Shown here: positions 1-6,929 of the stretch, piece by piece
Layout of the letters: the number at the start of each line of letters is the position of its first letter
How positions within the stretch are numbered: the stretch's first letter is position 1
Assembly (NCBI GenBank): GCA_946482075.1
Contig: CAMLQG010000107.1
Coordinates: 1-10,028 of the forward strand
Length of the DNA stretch: 10,028 bases
Direction: 5' to 3'
Source: an uncultured Erythrobacteraceae bacterium
GTDB lineage: Bacteria; Pseudomonadota; Alphaproteobacteria; Sphingomonadales; Sphingomonadaceae
Notes under the pieces: model-generated
Databases searched by the model: none
What the model was told of the DNA's origin: nothing
The model's input: the letters and a program-made list of their open reading frames with translations, nothing else
Made by a program: the position numbers and the translations under genes

Positions 1-1765
1 CGCCGCCCATTCCGACGCGATCTTCCTCGACGCCAAGCTCTTCGCGCGGGTGAAGGCACTGTACGACCAGCGCTCCGGGCTGCCGGCCGGGAGCGAGGAA
101 GCCCGCCTGCTCGACGTGACTTATGAACGGTTCGTCAACGCCGGCGCGCAGCTGGCGGAAAAGGACAAGGCGACGCTCAAGTCCATCAACGAGCAGCTCT
201 CAACCCTCGGCACCGAATTCTCCCAGAAGCTGACCCAGGCGAGCAAGGACGGCGCGCTGGTGGTGGACGCGAAGGCGGAACTCGCCGGCCTTTCGGACAG
301 CGAGATCGAGACGGCCGCCAAGGAAGCGACCGAGCGCAAGCTCCAGGGCAAGTTCGTCCTCCCCCTCATCAATACCACGCAGCAGCCGATGCTCGCCAAG
401 CTCACCAATCGCGAGACGCGCCGCCGGCTCTATGAAGCCAGTGTCACCCGCACCTCGCGCGGGGACAAGAACGACACCCGCGCGATCATCGTGAAGATGG
501 CGGAACTCCGCGCCGACAAGGCTGCGCTGCTCGGCTATCCCGAATATGCGAGCTACGCGATGTACGACCGGATGCTGAAGAAGCCGGCCGATGCGATCAC
601 CTTCATGGAAAACCTCGTCCCTGCCGTCGCGAAGGCGCAAACGGCGGAAGCGGAGGAGCTGAACAAGGCGATCAAGGCGGACGGCGGCAATTTCACGGTC
701 CAGCCCTGGGATTGGGATTTCTATTCCGAGAAGGTCCGCAAGGCGAAATACGACCTCGATGACAACGAAGTGAAACCCTATTTCGAAATGAACCGCGTGC
801 TGGAAGACGGCGTGTTCTATGCCGCCACGCAAATCTACGGCCTGACCTTCCAGAAGCGGACGGACATCCCCACCTATCACCCGGACATCTCGGTCTACAC
901 CGTGATCGACCGCGACGGGAGCGAGCTGGCGCTGTTCTATTTCGATCCCTTCGCGCGACCCAACAAGCAGGGCGGCGCATGGATGAACAATTTCGTCGAG
1001 CAATCACATCTGCTCGGCCACAAGCCAGTAATCTATAACGTGCTGAACATCCCCAAGCCGCCCGCCGGCCAGCCGGTGCTCGTCAGCTTCGACGAGATGA
1101 TCACCATGTTCCACGAATTCGGCCATGCGCTGCACGGGATGTTCGCGAACCAGAAATATCCCAGCCTGTCCGGCACCAACACGGCGCGGGATTTCGTCGA
1201 ATTCCCCAGCCAGTACAACGAGCATTACGCGACCGAGCCGGTGATCCTGTCGCACTTCGCGAAACATTATAAGACAGGTGCGCCGATCCCCCAGGCACTG
1301 ATGGACAAGATCGACGCGGCGAAGAAGTTCAACCAGGGCTATGCCTTCGGCGAAGTGCTGAGCGCGGCGCTGCTCGACATGAAATGGCATGCGCTGAAGC
1401 CCGGCAAGGTGCCGGATGCGGACACGTTCGAGAAGCAGTCGCTCGACAGCCTCGGCCTGCGCAGCGATCTCGTCCCGCCGCGCTATCACAGCGCCTATTT
1501 CCGCCATATCTGGGACAATGGCTATGGCGCGGGCTATTATTCCTATCTCTGGACCGAGATGATCGCGCATGATGCCTATGCGGTGCTGAAGGATAAGGGC
1601 ATCGCGCTGACCCGCAAAGGCGGCGACCTGTTCCGCGACAAGATCTTGAGCCGAGGGAATACGATGGACTATGCGGCGCTATACCAGGCCTATGCCGGGC
1701 GACAGCCGACGGTGGAAGCCTTGCTGGAAGCGCGTGGGTTCGCGGAGGAGCCAGCGGGGAAATAG
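1..1765 (+). CDS. dcp: M3-family zinc metallopeptidase, Dcp-like (5' end outside window)
   Basis: Peptidyl-dipeptidase/oligopeptidase of the thimet (M3) family, which trims short peptides, in Dcp releasing C-terminal dipeptides. The reading frame is open from base 2, with AAHSDAIFLDAKLFARV preceding the first possible internal start (GTG at 50). The true start therefore lies to the left, and 587 codons are visible. Counting from the GTG at 50, the zinc motif HEFGH is at residues 355-359 (bases 1112-1126), with the expected third ligand Glu at about 384 in DFVEFPSQ. The family's substrate-side segment rich in Tyr, His and Gly (RYHSAYFRHIWDNGYGAGYY) is at about 480-500. The frame ends with TAG at 1763 and looks intact. 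Many Dcp-type enzymes of alphaproteobacteria carry an export signal, but the N-terminus is not visible, so location is unknown. It converges on btuD with an inverted repeat between them. The family call is firm; Dcp rather than oligopeptidase A is an inference from the N-terminal resemblance. Confidence 0.93.
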   Translation, partial: AAHSDAIFLDAKLFARVKALYDQRSGLPAGSEEARLLDVTYERFVNAGAQLAEKDKATLKSINEQLSTLGTEFSQKLTQASKDGALVVDAKAELAGLSDSEIETAAKEATERKLQGKFVLPLINTTQQPMLAKLTNRETRRRLYEASVTRTSRGDKNDTRAIIVKMAELRADKAALLGYPEYASYAMYDRMLKKPADAITFMENLVPAVAKAQTAEAEELNKAIKADGGNFTVQPWDWDFYSEKVRKAKYDLDDNEVKPYFEMNRVLEDGVFYAATQIYGLTFQKRTDIPTYHPDISVYTVIDRDGSELALFYFDPFARPNKQGGAWMNNFVEQSHLLGHKPVIYNVLNIPKPPAGQPVLVSFDEMITMFHEFGHALHGMFANQKYPSLSGTNTARDFVEFPSQYNEHYATEPVILSHFAKHYKTGAPIPQALMDKIDAAKKFNQGYAFGEVLSAALLDMKWHALKPGKVPDADTFEKQSLDSLGLRSDLVPPRYHSAYFRHIWDNGYGAGYYSYLWTEMIAHDAYAVLKDKGIALTRKGGDLFRDKILSRGNTMDYAALYQAYAGRQPTVEALLEARGFAEEPAGK

Positions 1766-1786
1766 CCGATCAAGGGCTCCCTTTTT

Positions 1787-1869
1787 CCCGTTCGGGCTGA
1801 GCCTGTCGAAGCCCTGCTTTTCCCTTTCGAAGAGAAAAGCGGCCCTTCGACAGGCTCAGGGCGAACGGG
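1787..1869. repeat. Sphingomonad REP-like inverted repeat, copy 1
   Basis: Two arms (1787 to about 1823, and about 1834-1869) carry the same word family in opposite orientation: CCCGTTCG..CTGAGCCTGTCGAAG followed by a CGCTTTTC-like inner part. They differ at a few positions, so the hairpin is long but imperfect. A related element occurs at 3590-3679. Such palindromes are common between genes in Sphingomonadales and resemble REP/BIME elements; no mobilising gene is nearby. It sits between the stop codons of two convergent genes, so it could end transcription from both sides. Its right end holds the last four codons and the stop of btuD. Confidence 0.85.
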
Positions 1870-2620
1870 TCGGGGCAAACCCTATCGCCCGCGCCCCCGC
1901 CTCGCCCAGCCACCGCACATCCACGCCCCATACCTGGCCGATCCGCTCGACCGAAAGCGCATCCCCGGGCGCGCCGTCGGCGGCGAGCGTGCCTTCCTTC
2001 AGCACCACCACGCGATCCGCATGGTTCATCGCCAGCCCGAGGTCGTGGAGAACCAGCACCACCCCTGCGCCTGCATCCGCCGCTTCGCGCAGGCGGGCCA
2101 GCAAGGCCAGTTGGTGGGCAAGGTCCAAAGCGGCCAAAGGCTCGTCCGCCAAGATCCAGTCGGGCTCTCCCGCCAGCACGCGGGCGAGCAGCACTCTCGC
2201 CCGCTCGCCACCGGACAGGCGCGAGACCGGGCGGTCGGCGAAGCGCATCAGATCAAGCGCCGCGAGCGCGGCTTCCACTGCGTCCTGCCCTGCCGCCGTG
2301 ACGTCGGCATGCGGCATGCGTCCCAGGCCGACGAGCGTGCGTACGTCGAGATCCCAGGCGACCTGTCCGTCCTGCGGGAGATAGCCGATCGCTCGTGCCC
2401 GTTCCCGCGCCGGCAGGGTGGCGAGATCGCGATCCGCCAGCGAAACGCTCCCGCTATCCGGCACAAGCAGCCCCGCCAGGCATGACAGCAGCGTGGACTT
2501 GCCCGCGCCGTTCGGCCCGCAGATCGCGGTGATCCGGCCTTTCTCCAGCGTACAGTCCACCCCATGCAGAGCCGGATGATCGCCCAGCCTGACGGCGAGA
2601 CCGCACGCGGACAGCGTCAT
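1856..2620 (-). CDS. btuD: Cobalamin ABC importer, ATP-binding subunit
   Basis: ATPase that powers vitamin B12 transfer across the inner membrane through BtuC (254 aa, normal for the family). All nucleotide-binding motifs are present: Walker A GPNGAGKST (35-43), Q-loop Gln83 (LPQDG), signature LSGGE (135-139), Walker B WILADEP (Asp159, Glu160), D-loop LAALD (162-166) and the switch His192 (LHDLG). The length and order fit the FecE/BtuD group of importers. Its ATG (2620) overlaps the btuC stop by four bases (ATGA), pointing to coupled translation. It is the last gene of the operon. The final residues TRSP and the TGA stop come from the flanking inverted repeat, so the original C-terminus may have been different. 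The cobalamin role comes from the operon and riboswitch; the protein alone could equally serve an iron-siderophore importer. Confidence 0.93.
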   Translation of the reverse strand: MTLSACGLAVRLGDHPALHGVDCTLEKGRITAICGPNGAGKSTLLSCLAGLLVPDSGSVSLADRDLATLPARERARAIGYLPQDGQVAWDLDVRTLVGLGRMPHADVTAAGQDAVEAALAALDLMRFADRPVSRLSGGERARVLLARVLAGEPDWILADEPLAALDLAHQLALLARLREAADAGAGVVLVLHDLGLAMNHADRVVVLKEGTLAADGAPGDALSVERIGQVWGVDVRWLGEAGARAIGFAPTRSP

Positions 2621-3570
2621 GCCAGCCCCCGGCGCATGCGCAGCAGCAGATGGAGGAAGAAGGGTGCACCCAGCAGGCTGAGGCCGATACCGAGGCGAAG
2701 CTCAGTCACTAGCGGCAGGATACGGCACAGGCAATCGGCCACCAGTACCAGGAGAGCGCCGGCCACCGCACTTGGTAGCAGTAGGCTCGACGGGCGGCGG
2801 TCGGTCAGCGGACGCACGAGATGCGGCACCATCAGGCCGACGAAGCTGATGATGCCGGCCACCGCCACGCCTGCGCCTACAGTCAGCCCCACGCCCACGA
2901 TCAGCCAGGCCTGGAGCTTGCGCGGATCGACCCCCAATGACCGTGCCGCCGCATTGCCGAGCGTGAGGGCATCGAGCCCCCCGCGCGTCTGCCATAGGCA
3001 GGCGAAACCCAGCAGGGTCAGTGGAGCGGACAGCCATACCTCGGGCCAGCCGCGATCGGTCAGCGCGCCCATCAGCCAGGTCACGATCTCCGACATGGCG
3101 AAAGCGTTGGGCGCGAAGCTGATGATGAGCGACGTCAGCGCACCCGACAGGCTCGCGATCATCAGCCCGGCCAGCGTGAACAGCGCGATCCCGCCGGTGC
3201 GCCCGGCGATCGCGGCCAGCAGCGCCATCGCGCCGGCAGCACCCGCCAGCGCAAAGAGCGGCAGCGCCCAGAGATGCATGGCAAGCCCCAGCCAGAGGCT
3301 CACCACCGCGCCCAGCGCCGCGCTCGGCCCGATGCCGAACAGGCCCGGGTCGGCCAGCGGATTGCGCAGATAGCCTTGCATCGCGGCGCCGGCAACACCT
3401 GCGCCTGCGCCCACGATGATCGCGAGAATCCCCCGCGGCAAACGGAGTTCGGCCAGGATCGCGACGGCATTGGGCGTGGTTGCGGGATCGAGCCATACGC
3501 GGCCTGCCAGCAGCGAGAGCGGCAGGGCGATGCAGAGGAGCACGGCGAAGAGGATGGTGGCGCGGGTCAT
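2617..3570 (-). CDS. btuC: Cobalamin ABC importer, FecCD-family permease
   Basis: Inner-membrane permease of the BtuC/FecCD family, about 317 aa and hydrophobic throughout, as expected for a roughly ten-helix subunit that works as a dimer with BtuD. Family hallmarks are LRLPR (about 43-47), GAAMQGYLRNPLADPG (about 62-77), the cytoplasmic segment that contacts the ATPase around LGNAAARSLGVDP (about 204-216), GIISFVGLMVPHLVR (about 239-253) and the C-terminal ELRLGIGLSLLGAPFFLHLL (about 290-309). Two start codons are adjacent: GTG at 3573 and ATG at 3570. ATG is chosen because it forms a TGATG junction with the btuF stop, although GTG would give a GTGA overlap like the one at the btuB-btuF junction. 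The 3' end overlaps btuD by four bases. Substrate is assigned from the operon. Confidence 0.93.
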   Translation of the reverse strand: MTRATILFAVLLCIALPLSLLAGRVWLDPATTPNAVAILAELRLPRGILAIIVGAGAGVAGAAMQGYLRNPLADPGLFGIGPSAALGAVVSLWLGLAMHLWALPLFALAGAAGAMALLAAIAGRTGGIALFTLAGLMIASLSGALTSLIISFAPNAFAMSEIVTWLMGALTDRGWPEVWLSAPLTLLGFACLWQTRGGLDALTLGNAAARSLGVDPRKLQAWLIVGVGLTVGAGVAVAGIISFVGLMVPHLVRPLTDRRPSSLLLPSAVAGALLVLVADCLCRILPLVTELRLGIGLSLLGAPFFLHLLLRMRRGLA

Positions 3571-4520
3571 CACCGAAGGAACCTTCGATCCGTTCGTCCT
3601 GAGCTTGTCGAAGGACCGCTTTTCCTTTCAACCGTCGCTGAAGAGAAGGACTGCCCTTCGACAAGCTCAGGACGAACGGGGCCAGGGTTCTCGAGCGACC
3701 TCCTGATCTCCCCCAACCGCCTTGCAGCCCGAATGATCGTAGGCCCGCCGCAGAACACCAGGGTCGGGTCGAGGTGATACCGCCGCGTCCCTTTGAGCCC
3801 GTTCAACGCCGGGTGATCCAGCATCCGCGTGTCGCCGCTTGCCGCGTCGCCCGCCGCCAGCACCACGGGCGGCGGATCGGCGAGCAGTTCCTCCAGCGGC
3901 AGGTAATCCGCCTGCCCCAGCCCACGCACGGCGCTCTGGTTGGTAAAGCCGGTGCGGCGCATCAGGTCGGAGATCAGCGCGTCGTCGCCCGGAACGATGC
4001 CGCCCGATTCCCATAGGATCGCGGGCACGGCCGCTCCCTCGGGCGGAGCGGCGGCGGCAAGCGCTGCCTCGATCCGCGCGATCAGCTTTTCGCCGCGTTC
4101 GGGATGTCCGGCCAACTGCGCAAGCTCGCGGATGCGCGCGAGGCTTTCCCCCACCGTATGCTCATTGGCGAAGCTGCGCACTTTCACGCCCAGCCGCTCC
4201 ATCGCGCTGCGACCCGAAGGTGCGAGGAAGCTGCTGGTGATCACATAGTCCGGCCGTAAGGCGAGCACTTCCTCCACCGTACCGCTTGTGGAATGAAAGC
4301 GGCCCGCCAGGTTCACGTCCATGGAGCTCGACCGCGGATCGCGGCTGTAGTGCGACAGCGCCAGAATCTGCTCCGGATCAGCGAGTTCGGCCAGGATCGC
4401 ATCGCTGCAGGGGTTCAGCGAGACGATGGTCGGGCGCTCCCGCAGCGAGGCCACGGGCGTCGCGGGCGCGCAGCCCGCGAGGGCGAGCAAACCCGCCGCG
4501 AGGAGCGCCCGCCCGATCAC
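3570..4520 (-). CDS. btuF: Periplasmic cobalamin-binding lipoprotein with repeat-derived C-terminal tail
   Basis: Substrate-binding component that delivers cobalamin to BtuCD. The start is a GTG at 4520 that overlaps the btuB stop (GTGA). A lipoprotein signal with lipobox LAGC puts the lipidated cysteine at residue 17. The mature part has two-lobe binding-protein features: TIVSLNPCSDAILAEL (about 31-46), ALRPDYVITSS (87-97), and a long helix followed by a second lobe with AILWESGGIVPGDDALISDLM (about 167-187) and HPALNGLKGTRRYHLDPTLVFCGGP (236-260). The recognisable protein ends near residue 279, close to the size of E. coli BtuF. The remaining 37 residues are mostly the in-frame translation of the inverted repeat at 3590-3679 (VRPELVEG ... 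PSTSSGRT), an addition unlikely to be part of the fold. The frame stays open to the btuC junction, so coupling is kept. Other FecB-like substrates are possible from the protein alone. Confidence 0.9.
   Translation of the reverse strand: MIGRALLAAGLLALAGCAPATPVASLRERPTIVSLNPCSDAILAELADPEQILALSHYSRDPRSSSMDVNLAGRFHSTSGTVEEVLALRPDYVITSSFLAPSGRSAMERLGVKVRSFANEHTVGESLARIRELAQLAGHPERGEKLIARIEAALAAAAPPEGAAVPAILWESGGIVPGDDALISDLMRRTGFTNQSAVRGLGQADYLPLEELLADPPPVVLAAGDAASGDTRMLDHPALNGLKGTRRYHLDPTLVFCGGPTIIRAARRLGEIRRSLENPGPVRPELVEGQSFSSATVERKSGPSTSSGRTDRRFLR
3590..3679. repeat. REP-like inverted repeat, copy 2, inside the btuF reading frame
   Basis: The outer 25 bases of each arm (3590-3614 and 3655-3679) are perfect reverse complements. 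They contain GTTCGTCCTGAGCTTGTCG; the inner 40 bases pair only partly. The word family is the one seen at 1787-1869, with systematic differences (TC for GC, T for C), so the two copies belong to related subtypes. At 90 bases it equals 30 codons and keeps the btuF frame open through to the btuC start. A hairpin here within the message could influence mRNA stability or the relative output of btuF and btuC; that is inference. Confidence 0.9.
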
Positions 4521-6388
4521 ATCTTGAACCGCGCCCCGATATAGGCTGCGCGGCCCTGCGTGCCGTATTGAGATGCGATCACGTATTTCTCATTCCAGAC
4601 ATTCTCCACCCGGCCAAACACTTCGATCCGCTCGGTCACGGCGAAGCTCGCACGAATATCTCCCAGCACATAGGAGTCGAGACGCACAGTGTTGGACGCA
4701 TTGTCCCACGCCTTGCCGACCCAGCGCAGATCAAGTCCCAGCGACAGGCCGAAGGTGCTGTCCCAGTCGAGCGAAGTGTTCAGCACATGCTTGGGCCGGC
4801 GGCCGAAATCATTGCCTTCATTCACATCGCCCGGCGTGCGGTTCTCGGTGTCGGTGAAGCTGTAGACCGCCGTCGCCCGCAGCCCTTCCATCAGCTTCGC
4901 GCCCGCCTCGATCTCGAAACCCTGCGCGCGCCCGCGTTCCTGGTTGAAGTAGAAGCCGAAAGGCCGCGTGGCGCAGAGCGGGTCGGTGCCCGAGAAGCAG
5001 CTGAAGAAATCGATCAGATTGGTCGAATCCCGCCGGAAGCCCGAGAGCGAGACATAGACCGGATCGCCGCGCAGCCCGTAGGAGATGCCGAGCTCATAGC
5101 CCTTGCTGCGTTCCGGCCGCAGCGCCTCGTTCCCGTATTGCGAGAGCAACTGGTAGAGCGTGGGCGCCTTGAAGCCTTCGCCATAGGCCGCGCGGACGCG
5201 CCAGCCGGGCGAGAATTCGAAGCTGCCATTGGCGCCGAAGGTCCATTCGCTGCCGAAAGTCGAATGATCGTCGATCCGCGCGCCGGCGGTCAGCGTCAGG
5301 CGCTCGCCATAATAGCCGATCAGCGCATGGGCGCTGCTGATCTCGGCCTTGCCGGCGTCCGGCGCGTTGGAAAAGCGCGTCCATTCGTGATCCGCACCGA
5401 AATCGAGCGCGAAATCGGACGGCAGCTTCACCCGGCCGAGCAGTTCGATCCGTTCGGACCGGCCGTCGATGCTGTAGGGGAAGTCCGGATCGTCGCCCAC
5501 GCGTTCCGTGTCGGAAATCGCGAAACCGGCGTTCAGCGTCAGCGCTTCGGTTTCATAGAGCGCACCCACCCGGCCGGACCAGGATTGCAGCTCTTCATGG
5601 ATGTCGGCATCGGCGAAAGTGTAGTTCGGGGGCGGGAAGCCGTCGAGATCGACCTTGCCCTTGGAATAGCGCGCATTGCCGGTAAGCGAGAGCGCATCCG
5701 TCAGGCGATAGCGCGCGCGGCCGCCGATATTGTACTGATGGTAGCCGTCATCCTCGGTGCCCACCCGCGCGGCGGAAAAGCCACCTCCATCGATGAAGCT
5801 GCCGGCGACGCCCGCTTCGAACCGTTCGCCGACATAGCCGGTGGAAGCGGTAGCGGTCACCTGATCGTCCCCGCCATATTCGATGCCGGCGGAGACGCCG
5901 TTTTCCAGCCGCGTGGTGACATTCATCACCCCACCCATCGCGTTCGAACCCCAGACGACGGAGTTCGGCCCGCGCAGCAATTCCACGCTGTCGATCGTAC
6001 CGGAGGCAAGCTGGGCGAAGTCGAATTCCCCATTGGCATTGGCGGGATCGTTGCTGCGCACCCCGTCGATCAACACCAGCGTCTGCCCGCCCGGCGCGCC
6101 GCGCACGCCGACCAGCGTCAGACTGCCCAGGCCGCCCGTGCGCGTGGTGACCACGCCCGGCAGGCGACGCAGGATCCGGGTGATGTCCGGTCCCTGGATA
6201 GATTCGATCTCGTCCCGCCCGATGATTGCGACCGGCTGGCCGGTCTGCTCGATCGGTTGCGGCAAGCCGGTGGCGGTGACGGTGATGTCCACGCGGGCTT
6301 CATCGCTCGCGGGTGCGGCATCCTGCGCCAGCGCGGGCTGGGCGATGGCGGCCAGAACGGAACTCAGCGAAAATAGATATTTCTTCAC
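4517..6388 (-). CDS. btuB: TonB-dependent outer-membrane cobalamin receptor
   Basis: Outer-membrane beta-barrel that binds cobalamin outside the cell and imports it using TonB-ExbBD energy. GTG at 6388 is chosen as the start: it gives 623 aa (E. coli BtuB is about 614), has a strong Shine-Dalgarno GGGAGG six bases upstream, and opens directly with a signal peptide (KKYLFSLSSVLAAIAQPALA, cut near residue 21). A longer frame from 6547 would run back into the riboswitch and is rejected. A TonB-box-like DITVTATG lies at about 34-41. The plug domain spans about 45-165, with LPGVVTTRTGG, LVGVRGAPGGQTLVLIDGV and SVELLRGPNSVVWGSNAMGGVMNV. The rest is alternating barrel strands ending with a Tyr- and Phe-containing last strand (AAYIGARFKM). 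It is the first gene of the operon, under the cobalamin riboswitch, and overlaps btuF by four bases. Confidence 0.95.
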   Translation of the reverse strand: MKKYLFSLSSVLAAIAQPALAQDAAPASDEARVDITVTATGLPQPIEQTGQPVAIIGRDEIESIQGPDITRILRRLPGVVTTRTGGLGSLTLVGVRGAPGGQTLVLIDGVRSNDPANANGEFDFAQLASGTIDSVELLRGPNSVVWGSNAMGGVMNVTTRLENGVSAGIEYGGDDQVTATASTGYVGERFEAGVAGSFIDGGGFSAARVGTEDDGYHQYNIGGRARYRLTDALSLTGNARYSKGKVDLDGFPPPNYTFADADIHEELQSWSGRVGALYETEALTLNAGFAISDTERVGDDPDFPYSIDGRSERIELLGRVKLPSDFALDFGADHEWTRFSNAPDAGKAEISSAHALIGYYGERLTLTAGARIDDHSTFGSEWTFGANGSFEFSPGWRVRAAYGEGFKAPTLYQLLSQYGNEALRPERSKGYELGISYGLRGDPVYVSLSGFRRDSTNLIDFFSCFSGTDPLCATRPFGFYFNQERGRAQGFEIEAGAKLMEGLRATAVYSFTDTENRTPGDVNEGNDFGRRPKHVLNTSLDWDSTFGLSLGLDLRWVGKAWDNASNTVRLDSYVLGDIRASFAVTERIEVFGRVENVWNEKYVIASQYGTQGRAAYIGARFKM

Positions 6389-6393
6389 GGGTG

Positions 6394-6433
6394 ACCTCCC
6401 TAAGCAAGAACGATGTCGTTGCTGGCGAGAGGC
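6394..6433 (-). promoter_or_regulatory. Predicted Shine-Dalgarno-masking hairpin of btuB (riboswitch expression platform)
   Basis: In the RNA, GCCUCUC (6433-6427) can pair with GGGAGGU (6400-6394), which includes the btuB ribosome-binding site: five Watson-Crick pairs and two G-U pairs. The bases between fold further: AGC (6423-6421) with GCU (6405-6403), and AACG with CGUU around a four-base loop. This gives one extended stem that would hide the ribosome site six bases before the GTG. No run of U residues follows, so control of translation is more likely than transcription termination. The pairing was worked out by hand. Confidence 0.5.
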
Positions 6434-6519
6434 TGGGCAGCACAGAGCGGTATTGCCCTGCGCGTCCATCCGGATCGCTGTCTTCGGTACATCCCGCCCG
6501 ACGACTGAACGACCGCACA

Positions 6520-6687
6520 TGGGCAGGTTTCCTGGCTCCCGGATCATCGCTTCCCGCCGGCCTTCCCGGCAGCCGTTAGAAGGGCTGGCCAGTGGCGTAT
6601 TCGACGGGACGCTCCCCGGTCACAGTTGCGGGAGCAGCGCAGGTATCGAACCTGCTTCCCTCTTAGTCCGCCGAAGCGGACACCCAT
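6520..6687 (-). ncRNA. Cobalamin (B12) riboswitch
   Basis: Cis-acting leader RNA that binds a cobalamin and turns down the downstream btu genes. Conserved blocks appear in the correct order on the minus strand: GGGTGTCCGC..GCGGAC hairpin (about 6685-6667), GAGGGAAG, a GCAGG/CCTGC stem, GCTGCTCCCGCAACTGTGA (around 6638-6620), GCCACTG (6596-6590), GGGAAGGCCGGCGGGAA (about 6568-6552) and the B12 box GAGCCAGGAAACCTGCC (6538-6522). The GCAACTGT and GCCACTG words and the B12 box are diagnostic. The exact ends are approximate. About 130 nt separate the B12 box from the btuB start, leaving room for the expression platform. Confidence 0.95.
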
Positions 6688-6689
6688 GA

Positions 6690-6929
6690 CGTGGGGGCGG
6701 CTCTTAGGCATCTCGCACGTGCGAAGCAAGCGAGTTCAAGCCGTTCATCATACGGGTGATGCAAACACGCCACAGCGGCCGGCGCCGGGCAGCGATCCGA
6801 TGTCGACCTTTAATCTCTCGTCGCGGGGTGTGCCGCTTCGGCACGGTCAAGATTCCGCGGATGCGAAGTCTGGGATTAGGACTTACGCGCGACAGCGCGA
6901 TCTCAGCGATCAGAGATGAGGGTATCTTT
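6690..6929. promoter_or_regulatory. Divergent control region between the btu operon and the wall-hydrolase gene
   Basis: About 240 bases without a convincing gene, lying between the riboswitch 5' end and the chosen hydrolase start; the promoters of both transcripts should lie here. I see a perfect 12-bp palindrome (6713-6724), a 6-bp stem with a three-base loop GTGCCG-CTT-CGGCAC (6830-6844) and a 5-bp stem CGCGC-GACA-GCGCG (6886-6899). Candidate -35/-10 pairs exist but none is close enough to consensus to assign. The hydrolase frame is open across part of the region (from 6756), so some of it could be coding if an earlier start is used. Confidence 0.5.
6713..6724. promoter_or_regulatory. Perfect palindrome TCGCACGTGCGA, possible operator
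   Basis: A fully symmetric 12-bp sequence about 28 bases upstream of the riboswitch 5' end. Position and symmetry suit a binding site for a dimeric regulator or a spot at the btu promoter. No regulator is known for it and the sequence could be chance in GC-rich DNA. Confidence 0.3.

Noticed and set aside
200..1003. Minus-strand open frame of 267 codons inside the M3 peptidase gene.
   Set aside because: It is antisense to a conserved metallopeptidase frame, with shadow-type composition and no ribosome site evidence.
1671..2384. 237-codon plus-strand frame spanning the first repeat and the btuD antisense.
   Set aside because: It crosses the peptidase end, the repeat and the opposite strand of btuD, with Ser/Arg/Pro-rich low-complexity translation and no motif.
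1787..3679. The two repeats as ends of a composite mobile element carrying btuD and btuC.
   Set aside because: The copies are of different subtypes, the interval starts and ends inside genes of a coherent operon, and no transposase or target-site duplication is evident.
4286..6376. Plus-strand open frame of 696 codons opposite btuB and the start of btuF.
   Set aside because: It is antisense to a clear TonB-dependent receptor with signal peptide, plug and ribosome site. Its translation is rich in Arg, Ala and Pro without domain features, as is typical of the opposite strand of GC-rich genes.
6389..6547. Extended N-terminus for btuB from an ATG at 6547.
   Set aside because: It would translate the B12 box and leader, placing about 53 residues before the signal peptide. 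The GTG at 6388 has a strong ribosome site and begins directly with the signal peptide.
6637..6660. tRNA-like T-arm (GCAGG-TTCGATA-CCTGC on the minus strand).
   Set aside because: There is no acceptor stem, anticodon arm or CCA context, and the stem occupies the expected hairpin just before the GCAACTGT block of the cobalamin riboswitch.
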